In this document: positions 37,516 to 45,148 of the stretch, piece by piece | Position numbering within the stretch: position 1 is the stretch's first letter | Layout: each line of letters opens with the position of its first letter | Origin: an uncultured Prevotellaceae bacterium | Lineage (GTDB): Bacteria; Bacteroidota; Bacteroidia; Bacteroidales; Bacteroidaceae | Direction: 5' to 3' | Length of the DNA: 64,000 nucleotides | Assembly: GCA_900314655.1 (NCBI GenBank) | Contig: OMWC01000001.1 | Coordinates: forward strand, 159,622-223,621 | The notes under the pieces: generated by a model | What the model was told of the DNA's origin: nothing | Database searches by the model: none | Seen by the model: only the letters and a program-made list of their open reading frames with translations | Position numbers and translations under genes: made by a program

Positions 37516-40350
37516 TTATTTATCTTCTTTTTTAGGTTTATGGGAGAATCGGTAGCTGATGGTAAGCAGGGCATATCGGCGCATGGAGTTAGTCCATGTT
37601 TCTGTGCGTCCTTGCGCTCCGATGTTATAACGCAGGTTGGAAACCTGACCTAAGAGGTCGTAGCCGCGAAGTTTGACAACCCACTTTCCTTGTTGGAATG
37701 ATTTTGTGAGCGAGGCATCCCAATAGAGACGGTTGTCGTTCATTTCCGCGTCAGTATATCCACGGCGTGAATGCATCGTGATGTCGGTGTCGAACGTAAA
37801 GTCCCACGGCAGTTTGTAGGTGCCGTTCATACCATAGACGATGTCCCAGATATCAGTTGGCTGCTCGCCGAGCGTGATGTTTCGATGAAGATTGCGATAG
37901 GTGAAATCGCCTTTCAAGATCAGGGTAAGGTTGTCTTTCTGGTACTTGATACCTGGTTTGTAGTTCAAGCGAAGAGTGCCGACGCGGCTCAACTCCGATT
38001 CGCTGCTCCCCGTAGCAACGGCGAGACCCGTATTTTTGTTATAGCTGAAATTGAATTCGTTGCCAATGTTCCAGATTTTCTTTTTGCCAAGCGCACGGTC
38101 CCAATTGGTGGAAAGACTGAAATACCAGTTTCCGCTGCTGATATTTTCCGGGCGATAGGTGCGAACACCAGTTGTCATGTCGTAGGTGTAGCCTTGTGTT
38201 CGTGCATTGTGAGTCAGATTGGCGTTGAGACTGATAGCAATGGTCTGGTTGATGCTGTCGTTGCGCAAACGGTAGTCGGCCATCCAGTTGTGCTGTTCAC
38301 TCTTCTTCAGATTGGGATTGCCAAGATAGATGTTCAGTGGGTCGCTGGTAATCGGGCGGTCGATTAGGTCGGTAACGGATGGGGTTGTCGGCCACATATA
38401 GTATTGCATATTAAGACTGTGCTTCTGATTCATGCTCATGAGATAGAAATACACGTTTGGAGTGAGCAACGTGTAGTGGCGGGTAAATGTCGTGCTGAGC
38501 AGTTCGCTGTCGTAATTCATCCGCTGTCGCTCGAAGTTGGCGCTAAGACTACTATACAAACCCAAATACCATTTCCCCATGTTTTTATTGAAGTCAATGC
38601 TCAGCTGTGAGCGACGCTCCAGATTCTGGGTGCGCTGTTCGTAACTGTTCTTGGCATCAAACTGGTAATCGATACTATCGCGCAGATACTCGTGACGGTC
38701 ACTGTTATTGTCGCTTATGCCGATACCAACGGTAGGAGTAATTCGTATGCTCTTCGTCAGCTGATAGTTGTATGATAAACTGCCCTGATAGTTATAGTTG
38801 TAAGATGGCGATTCCGTGCGGCGGTCGCGGTCATCTTGTGTGCCCAGTTTGTGATAGGTATAGTGATTTACGCTCGATGACTCTGGATTGTAGCTGCGGT
38901 TGAAGTTGCCCTGCACGTTGAATGTGAACGAGTCGCCCGACGGCAGACGATAGGCAAGATAGGCATAGCCACTGCCATTGAAAATATCTGACTTGCTGCG
39001 CGACCGATACCACGAACTGTTGATGCTGTCGGTCATCATGGCATCGGCTGTGCTTATGTTCCATCCTTCACTTTCGTTACGATTGCGGTTATAACCGATA
39101 TACGCCGTTGAATAGAAACGGAATTTGCCTGTGGCCCGCAGGGTGTTGCTCAGCGTGAACGAGGAAGGTTTGTTGCGGCTCCATCCTTCCGACTGTCCGA
39201 AGGTGCTGGCACCGTTCAGATAGGTTTCGCCGTTGCTTCGGTTTTCGCTGAAATCGTTGTTCCATGTAGCGCTCGCTTCGGTCGAGTTGGTCAGTTTCTC
39301 CTCGGGTGCCTGATAGACGAACTGGCCGCCAATCTGCTTGAAGTGGCTGTCGCCCGACAGGTCTGTCTTATCCCTGTATTCAGAGTTCTCTCTGATATAC
39401 TCCATTTTCTCGTTGATGTTGTTCATGCCGCCGAAGACCACGGCACGTGTGCGGTCGGAGAATCTTAATCCGAAGCCCTTCAGTTTGTATCGGTCGTCAG
39501 TGCCATAGCCTGCCTCCACATTCGCTGAGCCACCGATGTTGTACTCCCGTTTCAGGATAACGTCCATCGTGTACTCCTTTTCGTCCTCGTCGTCGATGCC
39601 GAGGTATTTGTTCTCTTCAGTCTGCTTCTTATATACCTCGATATTCTTCACGGTGAAGTAGGGCAGGTTTTGCAGCATAATCTGATTCTTGCCCTTGAAG
39701 AAGTCTGCGCCGTTGAGCGTCAGGTTATCTATCTTCTTGCCGTTGACGAATATCTCGCCATTATCTTTCAGCTCCACGCCCGGCAACTGCTTGATGAGTC
39801 CGTCGAGCATCGAACCCTCGGGCACATTGAATGCATCGGCATTATAGACCAGCGTGTCGCCGCGCCACACCATCTTTATCTTCGTGGCCTTCACCATAAC
39901 CTCGTCCAGTTGTCCGCCTTCGAAGTGGCTTGCTCGTGCTGCCTTTTTCATATACACTTTCGGTCCCTCGATATCATCCCGCCTTCGGCTCACCTTCTTC
40001 ATCTCGAAGTCCGTAAAGGCCGTTTCATAGTTCGGGTGTTCAAACTTGAGGATATACCTGGCTGGCTCGCGACTGATTTGGAAGTAGTATCGCGTTGTTC
40101 CTGCCGAGCGTCCGATGCCGCTGCTGTAGCTGTAGTTCTTCCACACCTTCACCGTGTCCACCACCGTAGAGTCAGCGTTCATCAGCGTCACCCTCACGTC
40201 GGGAATCGCAGCTTTCGTAAAACCATCAGCCACCGTTCCGTACATTGAGATGGTATTATCTTTCTTTTTTACCTTTGTAGTGTCTTCCTGTCCATAAACC
40301 GCCATTGCGACGAGGGCGAGCAGGATGGTGATGATGGTTTTCTTTTTCAT
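37516..40350 (-). CDS. Outer membrane beta-barrel protein (TonB-receptor-like)
   Basis: 944 residues. A signal peptide (MKKKTIITILLALVAMAVYG) is followed by a carboxypeptidase-regulatory-like beta-sandwich (ISMYGTVADGFTKAAIPDVR...), a plug-like region (VMVKATKIKMVWRGDTLVYN, GLIKQLPGVELKDNGEIFVN) and a long barrel of alternating aromatic strands ending in YALLTISYRFSHKPKK. This is the OMP_b-brl type common in Bacteroidota. No SusD partner or TonB-box evidence is visible, so the ligand is unknown. Confidence 0.85.
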   Translation of the reverse strand: MKKKTIITILLALVAMAVYGQEDTTKVKKKDNTISMYGTVADGFTKAAIPDVRVTLMNADSTVVDTVKVWKNYSYSSGIGRSAGTTRYYFQISREPARYILKFEHPNYETAFTDFEMKKVSRRRDDIEGPKVYMKKAARASHFEGGQLDEVMVKATKIKMVWRGDTLVYNADAFNVPEGSMLDGLIKQLPGVELKDNGEIFVNGKKIDNLTLNGADFFKGKNQIMLQNLPYFTVKNIEVYKKQTEENKYLGIDDEDEKEYTMDVILKREYNIGGSANVEAGYGTDDRYKLKGFGLRFSDRTRAVVFGGMNNINEKMEYIRENSEYRDKTDLSGDSHFKQIGGQFVYQAPEEKLTNSTEASATWNNDFSENRSNGETYLNGASTFGQSEGWSRNKPSSFTLSNTLRATGKFRFYSTAYIGYNRNRNESEGWNISTADAMMTDSINSSWYRSRSKSDIFNGSGYAYLAYRLPSGDSFTFNVQGNFNRSYNPESSSVNHYTYHKLGTQDDRDRRTESPSYNYNYQGSLSYNYQLTKSIRITPTVGIGISDNNSDRHEYLRDSIDYQFDAKNSYEQRTQNLERRSQLSIDFNKNMGKWYLGLYSSLSANFERQRMNYDSELLSTTFTRHYTLLTPNVYFYLMSMNQKHSLNMQYYMWPTTPSVTDLIDRPITSDPLNIYLGNPNLKKSEQHNWMADYRLRNDSINQTIAISLNANLTHNARTQGYTYDMTTGVRTYRPENISSGNWYFSLSTNWDRALGKKKIWNIGNEFNFSYNKNTGLAVATGSSESELSRVGTLRLNYKPGIKYQKDNLTLILKGDFTYRNLHRNITLGEQPTDIWDIVYGMNGTYKLPWDFTFDTDITMHSRRGYTDAEMNDNRLYWDASLTKSFQQGKWVVKLRGYDLLGQVSNLRYNIGAQGRTETWTNSMRRYALLTISYRFSHKPKKEDK

Positions 40351-40463
40351 ATCTTTTATATGTTGCTCTTTTATTATATATACGCCATAATCGCGGAAAA
40401 ATCCCGCTGAAAGAAGTTAAATATTTCTAATGATTTGGATAGGTCGCTCTGGCTAATGGAAAA

Positions 40464-40540
40464 CATGAGCCGCATCGCTGCGACCCATGTAGTAACCATA
40501 ATTGTACCTAAAAAAGTAACCATAATTGTACCTAAAAAAG
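40464..40540. repeat. 3'-end repeat: ATGAGCCGCA hairpin plus two 24-bp units
   Basis: Same composite element as at 33335-33412, abutting the stop codon of the redoxin gene 40541-42547. Confidence 0.88.
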
Positions 40541-42547
40541 TCATTGTTTAGAACTGTACAGTCCCTTTAGCACGGAACTGAGTTCTTCGACGTTACGTGG
40601 GCAGGCCACGATAGTGCCTTTTGCATCGATGACGATCAACTCTGGATAGGAACGGATGCCGTAGGCAGCAAGTGCGTCGCGCGGGTTGGTGTCTGGATGG
40701 GGCATGAACTGCGGCCATGGTAGCCCGCGCTGCTTTACTTCCTCCCGCCATCTCTGCACACCGAAACTGAAAGCCAAGGTGACGAACTCCACACCGCGGG
40801 AATGGTAAGCCTCGTAAAGCGTCTTCATGGACGGATGGATTTCAGAACCATCACCGCCAAGACCATGCCAGAAATGAAGCACGACATATCCCTTGCCGAC
40901 GTATTCGCTCAGCTGATGTGGGCGGCTCTTCGTGTCCACCAGTTGGAGGTCGGTGTAGGGAGTGCCGGGACGGCGCTTCTCCAGTCCTTCCACGTATTCG
41001 CGCATCGGTGCCAACAGGATGTGATGCGAGAAAGCATAGTCATCACTGAGATAAGGCTTCAGTTCCTCGTAACTCATTTCGGTATAGACCTGACTGAGTG
41101 CATAGGCAGAGAGGATGTTGTCGCGGTTTTCACGGACTGCCTTGAGAAGCCGTTCGCCGCGCTGGCGGTTGATTTCTGCTTTTTTCTGACTGTCGGACTC
41201 ATGAAGTTCGGCCAGGCGTTCGCGCTCTACTGTCTGCAGGAAGTCGTTCACCTTTTGGCTGGCCTTGCTGCCCTTTACTGTCTGGTGCTCCATGTCCGCA
41301 ATGATAGGCTTTCCGTCTGTATAGAAGAAAACAGCATCACTGTTGTCAAGATACACCCGACAGATCTCGTTCTTAGGCAACTTGCAGGTGAGAGAGAACT
41401 TGCCATCGACTACTGGGCACGTCCCCATAGGCTCCAAAGTCACATTACGTCTTACGGAAATATTATTTCCACTCAATGGTGCCGTACCGGTTATCTGGCA
41501 CTCCACCATGTCTTTCTCCACCGATTCGTTCATCAGCATACTGTTATAGACAATCGTCTTCGACACCTGCGAGGTGGTGATTTCTGAAGCGACAAATGGC
41601 GCACGTGTGACATCTGTGTCTCTGTCACCCTCGTATAATTCGCTCTTCTTGTAAATCATGTAGCAGGAGTAGCCCAGGATGCCCTTCAGGTTTTCATTTT
41701 TTGCGCTATCAACTAACGGCTGGATATTGCTCAGTAGGTCGAAATACTGCTCTTTTGTCAGTTTTCCGCTGAATGCGTTGCACGTCTTATTGAGCACCAC
41801 CCCTGCTGCCGTCTGTCCCTGCGGTGTCTCGCGCTGGAATATCTCGCAGGTGCGTTTCACCTTAGCCATGAACTCTTCTGTGCTCCCCATGTCCTGGGCA
41901 GTAAGGGGGATTATTTCCCTTCCCCCTCGGGGGAGTTGGAGGGGGCTCCTAATAATGAAAGGTCTGTCGTCCATTTTCCTGCCGCTGATTTCGTAAACCA
42001 TGCCATCCATCAGGAACGTATCACCGACTTTCTTGTCTTGGTCAACGGTCTGGTCCCACATCAGCAGCAGGGCATAGATGCTGCCGTCGGGCTCTTCAAA
42101 GGAAATCAGACGGATATTCTTGTTGAGGTCGAATGTCACGGATTGCACCATCGGATGTTGGGCATCCATCATAAACTGGAACTTAACGCCTGGCAAGGGC
42201 GAATCTCCGTCGCTGGCATCATGGAAATAGATGGTTTTGGCATTCACAGCCTCAGCCCTGAAAGCCTTCTCCAGTTCCATCATTCGGGGCGTGAACAACG
42301 GACCGTAGTACTTGCCGCCCAACTCATCATCGATGGCAAATTGCTGGGCAAACTGATATACATTGAGTCCGTCCCGGGAGATACTGAGCCGGTGCACGCC
42401 GTACTCCTTCGATTCCACAAAGGCACTGAGTTTTTCCCGTATGTTTTTGTAGTTAGCAGTCTGTGCATGGCACCAGCCACCATCACCCAACAGCCAACAC
42501 CCAACACCCAACAGGGCTGTTATGGTTATCAAAATCCTATTCTTCAT
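40541..42547 (-). CDS. Secreted TlpA-like protein lacking the redox cysteines
   Basis: 668 residues. The C-terminal domain has the thioredoxin-fold framework, but at the active-site position it reads YVVLHFWHGLGGDGSEIHPS instead of the usual FWxxWCxxC, so disulfide chemistry is unlikely. A cis-Pro loop is present (GIRSYPELIVI). The signal peptide (MKNRILITITALLGVGCWLL) is partly encoded by a TGTTGGG reiteration, and a palindrome-derived peptide (RSPLQLPRGGREI) sits near residue 210. It overlaps anti-sigma C by 11 bases and is the third gene of module C. Confidence 0.75.
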   Translation of the reverse strand: MKNRILITITALLGVGCWLLGDGGWCHAQTANYKNIREKLSAFVESKEYGVHRLSISRDGLNVYQFAQQFAIDDELGGKYYGPLFTPRMMELEKAFRAEAVNAKTIYFHDASDGDSPLPGVKFQFMMDAQHPMVQSVTFDLNKNIRLISFEEPDGSIYALLLMWDQTVDQDKKVGDTFLMDGMVYEISGRKMDDRPFIIRSPLQLPRGGREIIPLTAQDMGSTEEFMAKVKRTCEIFQRETPQGQTAAGVVLNKTCNAFSGKLTKEQYFDLLSNIQPLVDSAKNENLKGILGYSCYMIYKKSELYEGDRDTDVTRAPFVASEITTSQVSKTIVYNSMLMNESVEKDMVECQITGTAPLSGNNISVRRNVTLEPMGTCPVVDGKFSLTCKLPKNEICRVYLDNSDAVFFYTDGKPIIADMEHQTVKGSKASQKVNDFLQTVERERLAELHESDSQKKAEINRQRGERLLKAVRENRDNILSAYALSQVYTEMSYEELKPYLSDDYAFSHHILLAPMREYVEGLEKRRPGTPYTDLQLVDTKSRPHQLSEYVGKGYVVLHFWHGLGGDGSEIHPSMKTLYEAYHSRGVEFVTLAFSFGVQRWREEVKQRGLPWPQFMPHPDTNPRDALAAYGIRSYPELIVIDAKGTIVACPRNVEELSSVLKGLYSSKQ
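41915..41949. repeat. G/C-rich palindrome inside the redoxin-like gene
   Basis: TTCCCTTCCCCCTCGGGGGA followed by GTTGGAGGGGGCTCC, in frame. Related to the repeats in the anti-sigma genes. Confidence 0.8.
42473..42515. repeat. CCAACACC-type reiteration inside a signal-peptide coding region
   Basis: ACCCAACAGCCAACACCCAA and CACCCAACAGG: on the minus strand repeated TGTTGGG units encoding the hydrophobic core LLGVGCWLLG of the signal peptide. Confidence 0.8.
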
Positions 42548-43205
42548 CTTGCTCTGATTTTACGTTATACATATTCTCTGCCGTTTGCGGGCGGCCTTCC
42601 TTGTCGAGGGTGTGCAGGATATAGCTGTTGACCATGCGCTGCAGTCGCTCGTCAGCACGTATCACCTTGTTCATCCGCTCTATGTAGAGGCTCTCGTCCA
42701 CTTGGGCCAGTTCGCGTTCTATCTTGTCGATATAATAGTCCAGACTGTCGGTTGCTTGAGTGGTTCGTTGCGGTGAAACCGCAACATTCTGAACGTGGGG
42801 GGGCGTTTGGGGAGTTGGGGTTGTTCGTGTAGGACGTTGGCTGGCCGTTTCGCTTTTAGCTACAGGAAGCCCCCTCCAATCTCCCCGGATAGGGGAGGAT
42901 TTTTTACTCCCCTCCCTTTGGGCGGGGGCGGGCTGTTGTGGGCGGGGTTGCTCCGTCTTTGCCAGTTCTTCTTTAGGCAGCAGCGTCATGCCAACACCAA
43001 TGATGATGAGCAGACAAGCGGCAGAGGCTATCCAACGAAGGAGTCTGGTTCTCCCCTCCCTCGGGAGGGGTTGGGGGAGGGGTTTCTCCAATCTTTCCAT
43101 CAATCGGTCGGTGAAGTCCTCCGGCAGCATCATACGCTCGGTGGTCTCATTCCTGCGCTGCAAGGCTTGGCGCAGTCCCTGGTCTTTATGTTCTTCCTTC
43201 TTCAT
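42537..43205 (-). CDS. Membrane-anchored anti-sigma factor C with in-frame repeats
   Basis: 222 residues from the ATG at 43205 (an earlier ATG at 43220 is possible). Cytoplasmic part MKKEEHKDQGLRQALQRRNE ... DFTDRLMERL, then palindrome-derived EKPLPQPLPREGRT (43048-43086), the membrane segment LLRWIASAACLLIIIGVGMT, then a second repeat-derived stretch (PAPAQREGSKKSSPIRGDWR, 42865-42935) and a helical C-terminus. It lies downstream of sigma C and overlaps the redoxin-like gene. Confidence 0.8.
   Translation of the reverse strand: MKKEEHKDQGLRQALQRRNETTERMMLPEDFTDRLMERLEKPLPQPLPREGRTRLLRWIASAACLLIIIGVGMTLLPKEELAKTEQPRPQQPAPAQREGSKKSSPIRGDWRGLPVAKSETASQRPTRTTPTPQTPPHVQNVAVSPQRTTQATDSLDYYIDKIERELAQVDESLYIERMNKVIRADERLQRMVNSYILHTLDKEGRPQTAENMYNVKSEQDEE
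42865..42935. repeat. Palindromic block inside anti-sigma gene C, periplasmic side
   Basis: GAAGCCCCCTCCAATCTCCC, GGATAGGGGAGGATTTTTTA and CTCCCCTCCCTTTGGGCGGG: the same two modules in the same order as in genes A and D. Confidence 0.88.
43048..43086. repeat. CTCCCTCGGGAG palindrome inside anti-sigma gene C, before the membrane segment
   Basis: CTCCCCTCCCTCGGGAGGGG followed by TTGGGGGAGGGG, encoding PLPQPLPREG. Confidence 0.9.
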
Positions 43206-43210
43206 ATCAA

Positions 43211-43245
43211 AGTTTATCATTTATCACTCATCACTTATCACTTCC
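43211..43245. repeat. TTTATCACTCATCACTTATCACTT reiteration at the sigma C/anti-sigma C junction
   Basis: A period 7-8 repeat. The last codons and the stop of sigma C and the spacer before anti-sigma C lie in it. This pair has a 25-base gap instead of the 4- to 8-base overlap of the other modules, so the insertion may have separated them. Confidence 0.75.
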
Positions 43246-43827
43246 ATTCCTTTCAAGACTTTTGATGGTGATGGCCAGTCTTTTCCGTATCCATTGCAAC
43301 CGCGAATGGAGATAGCTCTCTTCACGTTCCGTGATGATGGCTATTTCGCGCATCGGGCGGTTGTCAAAGTAGTAGAGGTTGAGTAGCATCTGGTCGTCGG
43401 GCTTCAGTGTTTCGATGGCTCTTTCCATGAGTTCCACGCGGTCGGTGTCGTCAAGCAGGGCGTCGGTCTCATCGTCGGGAAAGGCGTCGAGCCTTTGTTG
43501 TTCCACTTCCATCATAGGAAGCGACCTGTGCTTCTGTCGGTAATGTTTCAGGGCCGTGTGGTAGGCTATGCGCATGAGCCATGTTCGGAAACTGGCTTGC
43601 CGGGCATCGTATCGGCTAAGGCTCTGGAAGGCTTCCACCAGTGTGTCCTGCGTTGCCTCCTCGGCTTCTTCAGGCGAAGGAATCAGGCGGGCCACCATCC
43701 GTAGCACCTGTCCGGCATATCGGTTGGCCAGCTGGCGGAACAGCGCAGTCTGTCCGTCGAGGATGCGGCTGATGAGCAGCATCTCGTCTTCTCTGGCTTT
43801 GGATGTGTTGCCTGTCGTTGTTTCCAT
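43231..43827 (-). CDS. ECF sigma factor C
   Basis: 198 residues. Region 2: SPEEAEEATQDTLVEAFQSL and SFRTWLMRIAYHTALKHYRQ. Region 4: LKPDDQMLLNLYYFDNRPMR and EIAIITEREESYLHSRLQWI. First gene of the operon with anti-sigma C and the cysteine-less redoxin-like protein. Confidence 0.9.
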   Translation of the reverse strand: METTTGNTSKAREDEMLLISRILDGQTALFRQLANRYAGQVLRMVARLIPSPEEAEEATQDTLVEAFQSLSRYDARQASFRTWLMRIAYHTALKHYRQKHRSLPMMEVEQQRLDAFPDDETDALLDDTDRVELMERAIETLKPDDQMLLNLYYFDNRPMREIAIITEREESYLHSRLQWIRKRLAITIKSLERNGSDK

Positions 43828-43995
43828 TCGCTTAATGTCCTTCTACTTGTATATTACCACTTTTCCGGTAATTCTATAATCTTAGGATGGATTTTTTTCT
43901 AACTTTCCACTTTTGTCTGTAAAAGTACGGATTATTTTTAAAAGCCATTATCTTTTGCTGTTTTTTTCGCAAAAGATAAGATTATAATGAAAAAA

Positions 43996-44049
43996 CATGA
44001 GCCGCATCGCTGCGGCCCATGTAGTAACCATAATTGTACCTAAAAAAGA
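43996..44049. repeat. 3'-end repeat: ATGAGCCGCA hairpin plus one 24-bp unit
   Basis: Same family as at 33335 and 40464, here with a single AACCATAATTGTACCTAAAA unit, downstream of the pseudogene tail at 44097. Confidence 0.85.
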
Positions 44050-44096
44050 GATGTATGTATGATTAGCTGTTCCTCCACAAGTCTTAGTTGTTGTTG

Positions 44097-44285
44097 CTAT
44101 TTCAAAGCGACATTGCGGATGACGAAGGCTCCCTTGCCGTCACCTTCCTTGAAGTTGAAAGTCTCCGGCGTGGTTTCGAACGGTTCGAAAGTAAGCGTGA
44201 AGTCTGTATAGCTCAGGTTACTCACGAAGTCTTCGGTGGCATCCGTTGCTTTCACGGTGGGATAGTTGTTTTCGTCAAGCGAAAG
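44097..44285 (-). pseudogene. C-terminal fragment of a TlpA-type redoxin gene
   Basis: About 60 codons whose translation (YPTVKATDATEDFVSNLSYT, then DFTLTFEPFETTPETFNFKE and GDGKGAFVIRNVALK) closely matches the C-terminus of the protein encoded at 48936-50399 (YTTVKATDSTEDFVSNLSYK ...). It lies in a different frame directly behind the complete gene 44320-45144 and has no start or thioredoxin part. Probably left by recombination between paralogous redoxin genes. Confidence 0.8.
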
Positions 44286-44319
44286 ATTAAGGAAATCAAG
44301 GGGACTTGTCCCTCCGATT

Positions 44320-45144
44320 TCAAAATAACAGATTATCAAAATACAAATCGAACGTTTCAGGGTCATCTGACATCCATTGCAGTACCTTTCCGTCGGGAGC
44401 AATCAGTACATAGGTCGGGTATCCCTGAACTCCATAGAGCGTTGCCACATCGTCGGTACGCTCTCCATTTAGGACATGTAGCCAGGGTAGTTTGTGACGC
44501 TGCACTGCCGCATGCCATTTTTCCTTCGTATCATGGCACGCGATACCTATGACTTCCAGTTTGTCACGGTGCTGCTCATAAAACGCTTTCAAATGGGGAA
44601 AGGACCTGATACATGCCCCGCACCAGGAACCCCAGAAGTCGAGCATGACATATTTACCTCGCAGTGATGACAAAGCTAACATTTTACCATTAATATCCTC
44701 CAATGCAAAATCAGCAGCCTCCTCCCCGATTTTGATGGCCTTGGCTGTTATCGAGGTGAAGGCATCTGATTCGGCTTTTGCAGCAATAAAGAAATCATAG
44801 AGCCGTTTCATGACACCTTGTCTTACCCGTTCTGTCAGCACAGGCAGGCATTTCCTGAAATTGATCATGCCAGAAAGATAACTCATCAGATACACAGAGC
44901 CATCACTATCGGGATGGCTTAACACGTATTCCACAATGGCACGATGTTTAATGGGTTCGTCAGTGATTCCCTTAACAACTGACTCCGCTTCTTGGAGTTG
45001 GAGAAATGTTTTGGAAGTCTTGCAGATGGTTATGGTATCAATGGGCTGATAACCATAATACACAACGAATGTTGTATCCGCTTGTTGTGCAGATACGGTC
45101 AGCGTTACAACTGCTGACAACAGTGTAAGGATGATTCTTTTCAT
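44320..45144 (-). CDS. Secreted TlpA-family redoxin
   Basis: 274 residues with a signal peptide (MKRIILTLLSAVVTLTVSAQ). The C-terminal thioredoxin fold has the active site in YVMLDFWGSWCGACIRSFPH (WCGAC) and the cis-Pro loop GVQGYPTYVLI. The N-terminal 130 residues are mostly helical. The gene stops shortly after the thioredoxin fold, whereas the fragment behind it suggests that an ancestral form was longer. Confidence 0.85.
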   Translation of the reverse strand: MKRIILTLLSAVVTLTVSAQQADTTFVVYYGYQPIDTITICKTSKTFLQLQEAESVVKGITDEPIKHRAIVEYVLSHPDSDGSVYLMSYLSGMINFRKCLPVLTERVRQGVMKRLYDFFIAAKAESDAFTSITAKAIKIGEEAADFALEDINGKMLALSSLRGKYVMLDFWGSWCGACIRSFPHLKAFYEQHRDKLEVIGIACHDTKEKWHAAVQRHKLPWLHVLNGERTDDVATLYGVQGYPTYVLIAPDGKVLQWMSDDPETFDLYFDNLLF

Positions 45145-45148
45145 ATCG

